A stretch of 64,000 bases of DNA from Pseudomonas fluorescens (GCF_902497875.1 NZ_CABVHY010000001.1:62001-126000), one strand, 5' to 3'; shown: positions 36,018 to 49,158, counted from the stretch's first letter. Notes: generated by a model from the sequence alone, not told the origin. Translations and numbers: made by a program.

Positions 36018-36334
36018 GTCTGTCCGCACAAGGCCCTGTCACTGATCTTCAGTGACAGGGCCTTGTTGTTCCGGTGTCATCATCGAGCCCTGGGTTCAAG
36101 CGTTGATTTTTGATTCGGGGCTTTACTCGAAGTCTGACTTGCGATTCGTCATGTTATTCATCGAGCATGAATGCAAGTGTATTGGCGGGTCCCCGCGGCC
36201 ATTTGTTTTTCGATAGTTTACGTACTGCAATTTCGGTCGATATTTCCTACGGCGTCTGCGCTATTTTGTTTCTATTTCTGGCGCGTGGTTTGAATTAAGT
36301 TTGTTTTACCTAAACGCAATAAGGAAATTGCAGA
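36018..36334. other. intergenic region between sohB and the hypothetical gene
   Basis: The 317 bases start with the sohB terminator at 36029-36065. The rest is AT-rich and probably holds the promoter of the 36335 gene. A short open frame (36110-36298, or from ATG 36167) has no ribosome-binding site and no recognisable sequence, so it is not called. Confidence 0.5.
36029..36065 (+). terminator. intrinsic terminator of sohB
   Basis: There is a perfect 17-bp hairpin (36029-36045 with 36049-36065), loop TCT, followed by a T-containing TTGTT. It begins 12 bases after the sohB stop. Confidence 0.8.
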
Positions 36335-36898
36335 ATGTATGTTTCAAATAGGGCCAAAGTTTCAGCTTCAAGAACCTTGTGGGAAAAAGAAAAATTCAGC
36401 TATGTGATGATCTTGCATCGCTCCGTAGATGGAGAGATTCTTCAAACGCCCATAAAAACCGAAGAGGGCGCGCTTTATGTCGATCGAGAAGACTGGGCAG
36501 GCATTCATGCAGCGCGATTCAAACGCCTTGAAGACCTGGTTCAGGCATTGATGTTTCGAGGTATGTCGCAAGTTCCCGGGCGGATGGACCGTGTCAAGTT
36601 TCCCGGACTGCCCTTGCCCGGATCCCTGGAAGAACAGTTAAGCAAAACCGATATGTTTATGCTTGATGATCTTTATGGTTTTCAGGTTCAGTATGATTCT
36701 TCCAGTTCCGGTGGGCGTGCATTTTCACTGTCGGTTATCGACAGTGGTGTGTCGTTCAAGAGCGGAGCTCCGATAGAAATTCGTGACGTGCGTTTTGATA
36801 CTGTTGATGCTGCTCTGGATGCTTTGAATCATTATGGCGAGGCGAAACTTCTGGATTGGGGTTTCAGTCTGGGGGTGCGCGTGCCAGAGTTCAATTGA
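36335..36898 (+). CDS. hypothetical protein
   Basis: This is a 187-residue protein I do not recognise. It has no signal peptide or membrane span. An acidic middle contains LSKTDMFMLDDLYGFQVQYD, followed by strands such as FSLSVIDSGVSFKSG. A purine-rich AATAAGGAAATTGCAG precedes the ATG, with GGA about 11 bases upstream. The base composition is a little more AT-rich than its neighbours. It has its own terminator, and the large toxin-like gene begins 212 bases further on, so it is not clearly coupled to it. Confidence 0.7.
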   Translation: MYVSNRAKVSASRTLWEKEKFSYVMILHRSVDGEILQTPIKTEEGALYVDREDWAGIHAARFKRLEDLVQALMFRGMSQVPGRMDRVKFPGLPLPGSLEEQLSKTDMFMLDDLYGFQVQYDSSSSGGRAFSLSVIDSGVSFKSGAPIEIRDVRFDTVDAALDALNHYGEAKLLDWGFSLGVRVPEFN

Positions 36899-36922
36899 TC
36901 ATACTGAACAAGGCGTGAACAG

Positions 36923-36961
36923 GCCCTGAAATCTGGAGGCTCCGGATTTCCGGGCTTTTTT
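36923..36961 (+). terminator. intrinsic terminator after hypothetical gene
   Basis: An 11-bp hairpin with one mismatch (36923-36933 with 36945-36955) is followed by six T at 36956-36961. It lies 25 bases past the stop of the 36335 gene. Confidence 0.8.
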
Positions 36962-37110
36962 GTACCTGAGGTTTGGCGTCGGCCAGCTTGGTGAGGTTCG
37001 GCAGGTTTGTTCGGAGTCTCCCTAGGATCCTTGACGATATTTCCGGCATTTGTTTCAGCTGTGCCTGTTTAATCTGGGCACTCCTGAATCAACTGCAAAG
37101 GAATTGCACA

Positions 37111-40100
37111 ATGATTGACTCTAAGAACAACCTCGATTCTGACAAACACCCACTGCCCGTTGCACCGATGCGCGCAGATCTGCAGGCCACCGTTGAGTCG
37201 GCGCTGCCCCTGTCGCCTGGTCAGTTTGGTGCGCAGCTTATCCAGGAAAAATGGGGTAAAGACATCGCGCCCCAGACTGCACAGCTGGTAACGCTCGATT
37301 ACAACTACAACGGCCACCCGGTGCAAAACGGAGTCCAGCAGGGACGGGTAGCGAGCTCGCAAAACCTGACACAAGTGTTGCTATCAAATTATCAGACTGT
37401 GGGCGATGGGCGCTTCGGGGAAACGGCTTTCGGTTTCTACACGCCCCCCGACATCGGCCCGCAGGTGCGGATAGTCGATAAGGTCGATGAGTTTGCTTAT
37501 CCTGGCAGTGGTAACCATAAAACCTATGAAGGCATCTACCGTCTGACGGATCCGCAAACCTATGGCCCGCTCACGCAAATTGCGCTGAGGCCTGCCGATT
37601 TCAAAAAGTGGGTATGGGAACTCGAGTTCAAGGACCAGTTCAGTGATTACGTTCAACGGGCCTGGCCGTCGGACGAAGTGATCGTTGCGCCTGGAGCCTA
37701 TGCGCTGCGGACATCGGTCAAAGCGGCGTTTGTCATGACGGCTTTTTTGCAACGGCAGGAGAACAGCCTCACCCAGGACGGTCTTGAAGTGGCACTGCGA
37801 GCGGCAGGGTTGGCGCCCGAGCAGCAGTGGGAGCACCTGACCATCGAGCAGTTACGCGCTCCGACACGCGCCCCCCACCTGGTCGAAGTCGCCCGGCTGG
37901 TGCTCTATCGCTATACCGCCAGGGATATCTGGAGCTTCCGTCACCGTTCCAGCTCACGGATTCTGTTGTACATTCCGGGCAATTCTTCGCCTTTACATTA
38001 CTTTGCCGATGCCAAGGCGCTGCACGACTGGATTGTGCAGCAAGGCAAGGATCCAGACAAGAAACAGGCGCTGGCCGCCCATTTTGCCGAAAACGATCGA
38101 AAAGACGGCCCACTCCATGCGGGTGTGCTGACTGCATTGGATGGGATGGTGGATTACCCCCGCCAACACCATCTGAAAAAGGGTCATGGTTTATTCAATA
38201 ACGATGGTTACTGGGATCCTGCCGAATATATCGATTTCAAGCTTGCATCCAGAGACACCGATCCCTTCGCGCAACTGGTCATGACAATGAAACAGGCGGC
38301 GAAAGCGAGTATCGAGACTATTCGCGATGATGCCCAGGTCAATCGGGATAACCTGAGCGCAGTGATCGAACCCATTGTGCAGTGGGTCAACAAGTTCGGT
38401 CCCTTGGCCTTGTTTGTGCCCGGTGGTGAAGGCTTGCTGGCGTTGGCCGGGATCATCGACGCCGGATATGGCCTGGACCAGGCGGTAAACGGCAAGAGTC
38501 CGGACGATCGATCGGAAGGCGTGACACGTAGCGTGTTTGGTTTGCTCAATGCGCTCCCGCTATTGGGCGCTGGCGCTGCACTTAGAGGCGAAGGTACTGG
38601 CGAAGCGCTCGTAGAGGATGTGACCCGTTCAAGAGAAAAGCCGACGGAGCCTGGCATCCGGCCCACAACTGAAGAACCCTTATTCAAGGATGACGCATCC
38701 AGTGAAGTGGCGCCTGCCACACAACAGCCGTCAAGCGTCAGGACGCGCCTGGAGTTGATGCGAGGAATCGGCCCCTCCGTTGCGTCATTCAGCGATGAGG
38801 TGCTGGAGCAAATAGGCAAAGTCAGTGCGGTCGATGACGACATGTTGCGTTTGATGCAGGCCGGACGCCCACCCACTCCCTTGCTGGCCGATACGATCAG
38901 CCGCTTCAGGATTGATCAGGATCTCCGGGGGCTTGACCCGCAGATGCGCCTCGGACAAGAGGCCGCCATTTCTCGGGCTGAGCGCTTCCAGGGTCGTTAT
39001 GACGCGCTTCAGACCTCCGCGCATGAATGGGTTCGGCTGTTTCAGCGTGAATATCCAGGCTTGCCTAAAAGCGCCATAGAGCAAATGCTCGACCGGTCAG
39101 GAGTGGATATTCAGGTTTCGCCAACAGCGGTTGAAACCAGGCGCCTGCTCCGGCAGCTGGATGGCAAAGCGACCCAATATGAGCAACACGTACGGCTCAA
39201 TCGTGCGTATGAAGGGCTTTACCTTCAATCGATGGAAAATCCCGAGACCGACATACTGGCCTTGCACTCTCTAAAAGCATTGCCCGGATGGCCCAGGGCG
39301 GTTCGGATCGAAGTACTCGAGAGTACCGCTGGCGGTAGAGTCCTGGACCACGTCGGTCCAATCGATGCAGCTGTTCGCAGGAGTCTGATCAAGGTGGGCA
39401 ACCGATATCGGGGGTATGACGCTCAGGGGCTCGTTCGGCAAGATACAGACGATTTCTATCATGCGGTTCTCGCTACCTTGTCTGAAACAGAGCGCTCAGC
39501 GTTGCAGTTGCAGCCGCTTGATGAAGTGCGGGACCTGAAGCTGAAAATCAGTGAGCGAGCATTGCGGCGCTCCGAACTCATCATTGGGCTTCGGAGGATG
39601 GACTCGGGACTGTCTTTTGACGCTGGAGGGCTTCGAGGCGGCGGTTATCCGGTTACGTCGCAGGGTGAGGCGTTTTCACACGAGGTGGTGATACTTCAGG
39701 TCCAGTCGATATACCCCGAGTTCACCCGCGCGCAGGCTGATGAGTTTCTGCAAGGCATGGGCGCCGCAGCTCATACAGAACTGATCCGGTTGCACACGCA
39801 GTTCGAGCAGCTAAGTATCGATCTGAGCGGCTGGATCGATCAGGTAACGCTGGATATTGACGACATGGACGTTGATCTTTTGTCCGCGCAGGACGAGGAG
39901 GCGCAGGGGATGGATGCTGCGCAAATCGAGGAAGAAAATATCGAGCGCCTCGAAGAGGCGATGCATTATGAACGGCAGGCAAGGATGGAGCTGGCATCCG
40001 AGTTGACAGCATTCTGGCAAAGGCGGGGGCATGAAAGCAGTTGTGTTTATGCGGGCGAGCAGTTGCTTGGTTACAAACTGGATCTGGACTTCGAGGACTT

Positions 40101-41085
40101 CCATTGTCTGCCCGCACTGGGCGCAAAGTTCACTGAGGTCGTTGAGCTGTCCATGAAAAACTTCCAGCTGACCCGCCCTGAAGGACTGAACGATTTCCTG
40201 GAATGTTTTCCCCATCTTCGAACGCTGAACATGGAAGGTGTCGACCTGCGCCTGTTGAATGAACAGGGCGTGTGGCAAGGCGTTTTGCCGCAAGCCATTG
40301 CTCGTATGGTCGATCTCACCACACTGAACCTCAAATCGACCAGGTTGGTGTTGACCGAGCGAGCCGCAGGCCAGCTGTCTGGCCTGGTTCGCCTGCAAGT
40401 ATTGGACTTGAGCGATAACCCGCTGGGTGCTCCTCCGCTGATCCTGGGGATGACTGAGTTGCGCAGGCTGAACTTGAGTGGTTCGGGCATCACGACCTGT
40501 CCGGTAGGCATCCTCGACCAACCGTATCTGGAGTCCCTGGACCTGAGCAATAACCGGATCACCCGGATACCTGCGGCCGTTCTGACCCAGGCGGTGGACA
40601 GAGACCATGTTCAGTTGTGGGGGAATCCGCTGACGGATGAGGACAGTCTGCGGCGCATTATTGCCCATCGAGAACAAACCGGTATCAACCTCTGGTTGAG
40701 CGCGCCAGTCGCGGATTTGAATCAGCCCGGCGTCTGGTTGCAAAGGCTTGCGCTAAAGCACGTGATACTCAAGCGCCTGGTGTGGCAGCGTCTGGAAGCG
40801 AGGCCAGGGTCCACACGTTTTTTACGAGTGTTCGAGGGCCTGAGCCGTACCGCCGATTTCCAGGTGAGCTACCCGGTGCTTCAGGCGCGGATCTGGCGTT
40901 TGCTGGAGGAGGCGGATGCCTCGCAGGAGCTGTGGGGCTTGTTAAGCAGGGATGTAGCGTTATCGGCTCTGGATGCTGAAAATCCGTTTGCGAGCTTCAC
41001 GCGTCTGGAAAACAGAGTCAGGCTGTACAAAGACTGGGTACAGATGGGCAGGCCCATTCCGATAGATGATCTGCAACAGGACTGA
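37111..41085 (+). CDS. dermonecrotic-toxin-like (DUF6543) / LRR protein with truncated NEL-like end
   Basis: The product has 1,324 residues. The first 450 or so resemble the Pseudomonas dermonecrotic-toxin-like DUF6543 region, with the signature ARDIWSF followed by RILLYIPGNSSPLHYF. A hydrophobic segment follows (FGPLALFVPGGEGLLALAGI), then a long helical middle. A leucine-rich repeat block spans residues about 1035-1175 (LNLKSTRL, LDLSDNPLGAPP, LNLSGSGITTCP, LDLSNNRITRIP). The last 150 residues resemble the beginning of an NEL E3-ubiquitin-ligase domain (FEGLSRTADF, RIWRLLEEA), but contain no cysteine and stop early. ATG 37111 has AAAGGA upstream, and the longer frame from 36973 runs into the preceding terminator region. 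Related full-length proteins are host-directed effectors. Activity here is doubtful. Confidence 0.72.
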   Translation: MIDSKNNLDSDKHPLPVAPMRADLQATVESALPLSPGQFGAQLIQEKWGKDIAPQTAQLVTLDYNYNGHPVQNGVQQGRVASSQNLTQVLLSNYQTVGDGRFGETAFGFYTPPDIGPQVRIVDKVDEFAYPGSGNHKTYEGIYRLTDPQTYGPLTQIALRPADFKKWVWELEFKDQFSDYVQRAWPSDEVIVAPGAYALRTSVKAAFVMTAFLQRQENSLTQDGLEVALRAAGLAPEQQWEHLTIEQLRAPTRAPHLVEVARLVLYRYTARDIWSFRHRSSSRILLYIPGNSSPLHYFADAKALHDWIVQQGKDPDKKQALAAHFAENDRKDGPLHAGVLTALDGMVDYPRQHHLKKGHGLFNNDGYWDPAEYIDFKLASRDTDPFAQLVMTMKQAAKASIETIRDDAQVNRDNLSAVIEPIVQWVNKFGPLALFVPGGEGLLALAGIIDAGYGLDQAVNGKSPDDRSEGVTRSVFGLLNALPLLGAGAALRGEGTGEALVEDVTRSREKPTEPGIRPTTEEPLFKDDASSEVAPATQQPSSVRTRLELMRGIGPSVASFSDEVLEQIGKVSAVDDDMLRLMQAGRPPTPLLADTISRFRIDQDLRGLDPQMRLGQEAAISRAERFQGRYDALQTSAHEWVRLFQREYPGLPKSAIEQMLDRSGVDIQVSPTAVETRRLLRQLDGKATQYEQHVRLNRAYEGLYLQSMENPETDILALHSLKALPGWPRAVRIEVLESTAGGRVLDHVGPIDAAVRRSLIKVGNRYRGYDAQGLVRQDTDDFYHAVLATLSETERSALQLQPLDEVRDLKLKISERALRRSELIIGLRRMDSGLSFDAGGLRGGGYPVTSQGEAFSHEVVILQVQSIYPEFTRAQADEFLQGMGAAAHTELIRLHTQFEQLSIDLSGWIDQVTLDIDDMDVDLLSAQDEEAQGMDAAQIEEENIERLEEAMHYERQARMELASELTAFWQRRGHESSCVYAGEQLLGYKLDLDFEDFHCLPALGAKFTEVVELSMKNFQLTRPEGLNDFLECFPHLRTLNMEGVDLRLLNEQGVWQGVLPQAIARMVDLTTLNLKSTRLVLTERAAGQLSGLVRLQVLDLSDNPLGAPPLILGMTELRRLNLSGSGITTCPVGILDQPYLESLDLSNNRITRIPAAVLTQAVDRDHVQLWGNPLTDEDSLRRIIAHREQTGINLWLSAPVADLNQPGVWLQRLALKHVILKRLVWQRLEARPGSTRFLRVFEGLSRTADFQVSYPVLQARIWRLLEEADASQELWGLLSRDVALSALDAENPFASFTRLENRVRLYKDWVQMGRPIPIDDLQQD

Positions 41086-41135
41086 TGGGTGCAGCAAGCC
41101 TTGAGCCCGGGGCCGGGTTCAAGGCTTTTGATCAT

Positions 41136-41630
41136 TTAACGTCGACGAAACAGCGGCAGCGGTTCGTCAGCGGCGGCCTGATAGGTCACCGAAAAGTCCC
41201 TGAGACTTTCCAGGGCTTCGTACGGGTCTTTGTCTGCACGCAGGGCGTAGGCATCGAAGCCGCAACGGTGCAGATAGAACAGCTGGTCACGCAGCACGTC
41301 GCCGATGGCCCGCAGTTCACCCTTGAAGCCATAACGATCACGCAGCAGGCGCGCGTTGGAGTAGTTGCGCCCGTCGGTGAAGGCGGGGAAATTCAAGGCA
41401 ATCACCTGGAAGAATTCGATGTCGTCGCCGATCTCTTCGGCTTGTTCATCGGCATCCAGCCACACACCCAGGCCACCATCGCGGGCCTTGAGGGCGTGAG
41501 CGTGATCACGCCACAAGGCCAGCGGGACGATCAGGTCGTCGCAGTTGGAGATACCGTCGAAGGTCGCGTCCTTGGGCAGCAAGTGCCAGGTTTCGTCGAT
41601 GACCTCGTTGTTCTTAATTATTCGCTGCAT
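41136..41630 (-). CDS. DUF934 protein, partner of sulfite reductase
   Basis: This 164-residue DUF934 family protein is regularly encoded next to cysI in pseudomonads (MQRIIKNNEVIDETWHLL, DDLIVPLALW, FPAFTDGRNYSNARLLRDRYG, GELRAIGDVLRDQLFYLHRCGFDAY). It is thought to help assimilatory sulfite reduction, but its chemistry is unproven. ATG 41630 has AAGGAG upstream and lies 14 bases inside the end of the sulfite reductase gene, so the two are translationally coupled. Confidence 0.9.
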   Translation of the reverse strand: MQRIIKNNEVIDETWHLLPKDATFDGISNCDDLIVPLALWRDHAHALKARDGGLGVWLDADEQAEEIGDDIEFFQVIALNFPAFTDGRNYSNARLLRDRYGFKGELRAIGDVLRDQLFYLHRCGFDAYALRADKDPYEALESLRDFSVTYQAAADEPLPLFRRR

Positions 41631-43272
41631 AGACGCGCTCCTTGAAGAGGTCAATGCCGATACGTTGGTAGGTGTCGATGAAGCGCTCGTCTTCGGTACG
41701 CTGTTCCAGGTACACGTCGATCAGCTTCTCGATCACGTCGGGCATTGCATCCTGGGCGAAGGAAGGACCGAGGATCTTGCCCAGGCTGGCATCGCGGCTG
41801 CCGCTGCCACCGAGGGAGACCTGGTAGAACTCTTCGCCTTTCTTGTCGACTCCGAGAATGCCGATGTGGCCCACGTGGTGGTGACCGCAGGCATTCATGC
41901 AACCGGAGATGTTCAGGTCCAGCTCGCCGATGTCGAACAGGTAGTCCATGTCCTCGAAACGACGCTGGATCGACTCGGCAATCGGGATCGACTTGGCATT
42001 GGCCAGGGAGCAGAAGTCACCGCCCGGGCAGCAGATGATGTCGGTCAGCAGGCCGATGTTCGGCGTGGCGAAACCTTGCTCGCGCAGCTCGCCCCACAGA
42101 GTAAACAGCTGGCTCTGCTCGACGTCGGCGAGAATGATGTTCTGTTCGTGGGAGGTGCGCAGCTGGCCGAAGCTGTAACGGTCGGCCAGGTCGGCAATCC
42201 CGTCGAGTTGCTTGTCGGTCACATCGCCCGGGGCCACCCCGGTCGGCTTCAGCGACAGGGTCACGGCCACATAGCCCGGCTTTTTGTGCGCCAGGGTATT
42301 GCGAGTACGCCAGCGGGCAAAACCTGGGTGTTGCTTGTCGAGTTCGGCCAGCTCCGCAGCCTGGTCGGCCAGGACTTTGTACTGCGGATCGACGAAATGC
42401 TTGGCGACACGCTGAACTTCAGCGTCGGTCAAGGTGCTCTGGCCACCGCGAAGGTGAACCATTTCCGCGTCGACTTTCTCGGCGAACACTTCAGGAGTGA
42501 GCGCCTTGACCAGGATCTTGATCCGCGCCTTGTACTTGTTGTCGCGACGGCCATAGCGGTTGTACACCCGCAAAATGGCGTCGAGGTAGCTCAACAGGTC
42601 CTGCCATGGCAGGAACTCATGGATGAAGGCGCCGACCACCGGAGTCCGGCCCAAACCGCCGCCCACCAGCACCCGGAAGCCCAGCTCGCCAGCGGCGTTA
42701 TGCACCGGCTCCAGGCCGATGTCATGGACTTCAATGGCTGCGCGATCCGCGGTGGAACCGTTGATGGCGATCTTGAACTTGCGCGGCAGGTAGGCGAATT
42801 CCGGGTGGAAAGTCGTCCATTGGCGAACGATCTCGCACCAGGGGCGCGGGTCGATCAATTCGTCGGCAGCGACACCGGCGAACTGGTCGGTGGTGACGTT
42901 GCGCAGGCAGTTGCCGCTGGTCTGAATGGCGTGCATCTGCACGGTTGCCAGTTCAGCCAGGATGTCCGGGATGTCTTCCAGCGCTGGCCAGTTGAACTGC
43001 ACGTTCTGCCGGGTACTGATGTGGGCATAGCCCTTGTCGTAGTCGCGGGCGACCTTGGCCATCATCCGCGTCTGGCGCGAAGTCAGTTGGCCATAAGGCA
43101 CCGCAACCCGCAGCATCGGGGCGAAACGCTGGATATAAAGGCCATTTTGCAGGCGCAGGGGGCGGAATTCTTCTTCGCTCAGCTCACCTGCCAGATAGCG
43201 TCGGGTCTGATCACGGAACTGCTTGACGCGGTCCTCGATGATCCGCTGATCGTATTCGTCGTATACGTACAT
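41614..43272 (-). CDS. cysI: assimilatory sulfite reductase, hemoprotein (nitrite/sulfite reductase family)
   Basis: This 552-residue siroheme/[4Fe-4S] enzyme reduces sulfite to sulfide in cysteine biosynthesis. Two ferredoxin-like half domains (AYGQL-type VPYGQLTSRQTRMMAKVA; QLRTSHEQNIILADV) are visible. The Fe-S/siroheme cysteines are in CCPGGDFC and GCMNACGHH. The start ATG 43272 (MYVYDEYDQRII) has AGGAC upstream, and the extra open frame to 43374 is unlike the family. It could be annotated as a nitrite/sulfite reductase. The DUF934 neighbour supports the sulfite role. Confidence 0.92.
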   Translation of the reverse strand: MYVYDEYDQRIIEDRVKQFRDQTRRYLAGELSEEEFRPLRLQNGLYIQRFAPMLRVAVPYGQLTSRQTRMMAKVARDYDKGYAHISTRQNVQFNWPALEDIPDILAELATVQMHAIQTSGNCLRNVTTDQFAGVAADELIDPRPWCEIVRQWTTFHPEFAYLPRKFKIAINGSTADRAAIEVHDIGLEPVHNAAGELGFRVLVGGGLGRTPVVGAFIHEFLPWQDLLSYLDAILRVYNRYGRRDNKYKARIKILVKALTPEVFAEKVDAEMVHLRGGQSTLTDAEVQRVAKHFVDPQYKVLADQAAELAELDKQHPGFARWRTRNTLAHKKPGYVAVTLSLKPTGVAPGDVTDKQLDGIADLADRYSFGQLRTSHEQNIILADVEQSQLFTLWGELREQGFATPNIGLLTDIICCPGGDFCSLANAKSIPIAESIQRRFEDMDYLFDIGELDLNISGCMNACGHHHVGHIGILGVDKKGEEFYQVSLGGSGSRDASLGKILGPSFAQDAMPDVIEKLIDVYLEQRTEDERFIDTYQRIGIDLFKERVYAANN

Positions 43273-43520
43273 ATAGGTCCTGTTCTCAGGCTGCTTTGCC
43301 ACAGCAAATCCGCGCGCACGGCCGCGCACTCCCAACGGAGCGGAGGCACGATACCAGTTTGCGGTTATGCGCAAAAGTGATGTTTGAGTATATGCAAAGA
43401 ACTAAAACGACTAATGAACACCGTGCCGGTAAAACCCACATTTGTGGTGCGGGCAATACTGGACTTTACTGTGCTCGAGTCTTCGTGCAATCACCGATAA
43501 AACCGACAAGAGGCGATGCA

Positions 43521-43634
43521 ATGAACAACCCGACCAAAGCAACGAAAAGCGACAGCAGTGTCGATGCGTGGGCCATTTTGTTTCTGATCATCCTGGTGGT
43601 CTCGACCGCTGTGTACTGGGTCAGCCATCAATAA
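43521..43634 (+). CDS. small single-span membrane protein (37 aa)
   Basis: This short frame reads MNNPTKATKSDSSVDAW followed by one clear membrane helix (AILFLIILVVSTAVYWV) and ends SHQ. A purine-rich AAGAGGCG lies about 7 bases before the ATG. The polar N-terminus, single span and short C-tail fit a small membrane protein. The function is unknown. It stands alone between divergent cysI and the binding-protein gene. Confidence 0.6.
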   Translation: MNNPTKATKSDSSVDAWAILFLIILVVSTAVYWVSHQ

Positions 43635-43750
43635 GTAGTCCTGTCCGGGCCCTGAGCCGACAATTGTCGGACAAAACGGTAATCAAGCGGGGGGTTGCTG
43701 GCATTTAGCTAGCTATAATGCGCGGCTAATTTCCGGGGCTCGGATTGACC

Positions 43751-44836
43751 ATGTTAAAGTTTCTCTGCGGTGTATTTCTGGTGCTTGGCGGGTTTATCGG
43801 GCCGAGTGCGCATGCCGCGTCGGTGCTGTTCCTGAATCCCGGGGCCAGCACGGAAACTTTCTGGGTCAATTATTCGCAATTCATGCAGGCAGCCGCCCGG
43901 GACCTGGGCATGGACCTGCGGATTCTCTATGCCGAGCGCCAGCCCGAGATCAATCTCAAGCAGGCCCGTGAAGCCCTGCAAGGGCCAAAGCGCCCGGATT
44001 ACCTGGTGTTCGTCAACGAACAATACGTCGCTCCGGAAATTCTGCGCCTGGCGCAGGGCAGTGGGGTGAAGCTGTTTATCGTCAACAACGCCCTGACCCC
44101 CGACCAGCTCAAACTGTTGAATGAGCGCGAGAACAAATACCCCGACTGGATTGGCAGCATGGTCGCCAATGATGATCAGGCCGGTTACTTGATGCTCAAG
44201 GAACTTGTCCGCCAGCACAGACCCGTTGCTGCGGGCCAGACCATCGATCTGCTGGCGTTCTCCGGAGCGAAAATCACCCCGGCTGCGCAACTGCGTGAAC
44301 AGGGCCTGCGGCGGGCCCTTGCCGAGCATCCTGAAGTCCGCTTGCGTCAGTTGGTGTATGGCGAGTGGAACCGTGGGCGAGCTTATGAGCAGGCCAGGCA
44401 ACTGCTCAAGCGCTATCCGCGGACTGCCTTGATATGGTCGGCGAACGACCAGATGGCGCTGGGGGCAATGACCGCGCTGGAGGAGGCGGGCGGGCGGCCG
44501 GGCCGGGAAGTGCTGTTCAGTGCCCTGAACAGTTCGCCAGAAGCGTTGCAGGCGCGTATCGATGGCCGTCTGAGTGTGCTGGTCGCCGGGCATTTCACCA
44601 TTGGCGGCTGGGCCATGGTGCTGTTGCATGACCACGCCCAGGGGATCGATATCGCCGGCAATGGTGGGCGGGATCGACAAGTACCCTTGTTGCAATTGAT
44701 CGATCGGCAGCAGGCGCAGCGTTTGTTGGGGTTCAAACAAGCCAAGGATTACAACGTCGACTTCCGCGCGCTTTCGGCGCAAGGCCACTCGCCCTCATAC
44801 CGCTATCCGTTCAGCCTGCGACTGCTGGTGCACTGA
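43751..44836 (+). CDS. periplasmic substrate-binding protein (sugar-type, PBP1 family)
   Basis: This 361-residue protein has a signal peptide cut after SAHA (residue about 22). The body looks like the type 1 periplasmic binding fold: SVLFLNPGASTETFWVNYSQ, DYLVFVNEQYVAPEILRLA, GSMVANDDQAGYLML, TIDLLAFSG, ALIWSANDQMALGAMTALEEAG. No transporter permease or ATPase gene is adjacent, so it may work with a distant transporter or a sensor. ATG 43751 is preferred to TTG 43745. Confidence 0.85.
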   Translation: MLKFLCGVFLVLGGFIGPSAHAASVLFLNPGASTETFWVNYSQFMQAAARDLGMDLRILYAERQPEINLKQAREALQGPKRPDYLVFVNEQYVAPEILRLAQGSGVKLFIVNNALTPDQLKLLNERENKYPDWIGSMVANDDQAGYLMLKELVRQHRPVAAGQTIDLLAFSGAKITPAAQLREQGLRRALAEHPEVRLRQLVYGEWNRGRAYEQARQLLKRYPRTALIWSANDQMALGAMTALEEAGGRPGREVLFSALNSSPEALQARIDGRLSVLVAGHFTIGGWAMVLLHDHAQGIDIAGNGGRDRQVPLLQLIDRQQAQRLLGFKQAKDYNVDFRALSAQGHSPSYRYPFSLRLLVH

Positions 44837-44844
44837 CCCGCGCT

Positions 44845-45063
44845 TCAGACGCCAGCCAAATGCAGGACCAGTTTCACAATGCCAAACAAGGCCAGCGCAA
44901 AGACTGCCGTGAACAGAATGCCCAGCACCACGAAATGACTGGGTTTGCCGTGGGAGAAATCCCGCGCGCGGTTTTTCCCGCTCTGCACACCAAATGCAGC
45001 GGCCACGACGCTGTGGAGCATCTGCCACAGGGTCGGTGGTTTGTTGTTGGCAGGGTCGTCCAT
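44845..45063 (-). CDS. DUF2970 small membrane protein
   Basis: This 72-residue protein is of the DUF2970 type: LWQMLHSVVAAAFGVQSGKNRARDF followed by one membrane span (VVLGILFTAVFALALFGIV). The function is unknown. It converges with the preceding binding-protein gene, 8 bases apart. Confidence 0.85.
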   Translation of the reverse strand: MDDPANNKPPTLWQMLHSVVAAAFGVQSGKNRARDFSHGKPSHFVVLGILFTAVFALALFGIVKLVLHLAGV

Positions 45064-45125
45064 AAAGCCCTCTTCACAGGTTGTGTGTACAGAGCATAGC
45101 TAATTTGTGGCGCGCGGGGGATAGC

Positions 45126-45437
45126 AAAAAGATCGCAGCCTGCGGCAGCTCCTACGCGCCGACCGCATACACCCGCGATGTTGCGGGTGTACACAAATCC
45201 CCGACCGCGTACATGCGCGATGTTGCGTGTATACGCGAATCCCCGACCGCGTACATGCGCGATGTTGCGTGTATACGCGAATCCCCGACCGCGTACATGC
45301 GCGATGTTGCGTGTATACGCGAATCCCCGACCGCGTACATGCGCGATGTTGCGTGTATACGCAAATCCCCCGACCGCATACACCTGCGATGTGTATCCGC
45401 AAATCCCTGTAGGAGCTGCCGCAGGCTGCGATCTTTT
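45126..45437. repeat. REP pair enclosing 42-bp tandem repeats
   Basis: The arms 45126-45155 and 45409-45437 are reverse complements, the same family as at 3167. Between them lie four almost identical 42-base units starting at 45201, 45243, 45285 and 45327. A diverged unit is on each side (45159 and 45370). Each unit starts CCGACCGCGTACATGCGC and contains an imperfect palindrome (CGCGTACATGCGC ... GCGTGTATACGCG). The whole 384-base gap between the DUF2970 gene and metH is filled by this element. All frames stay open through the repeats because 42 is a multiple of three, but no gene is supported. Confidence 0.9.
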
Positions 45438-45447
45438 GATCTTGACC

Positions 45448-49158
<3,711 letters not shown>

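Noticed and set aside
36110..36298. 62-codon open frame after sohB
   Set aside because: It has no ribosome-binding site at either possible start, and its composition is unlike neighbouring coding sequence. It is retained only as intergenic description.
45159..45407. Possible CRISPR array
   Set aside because: The 42-bp units are contiguous with no unique spacers between them, no cas genes are near, and the block is bounded by REP arms.
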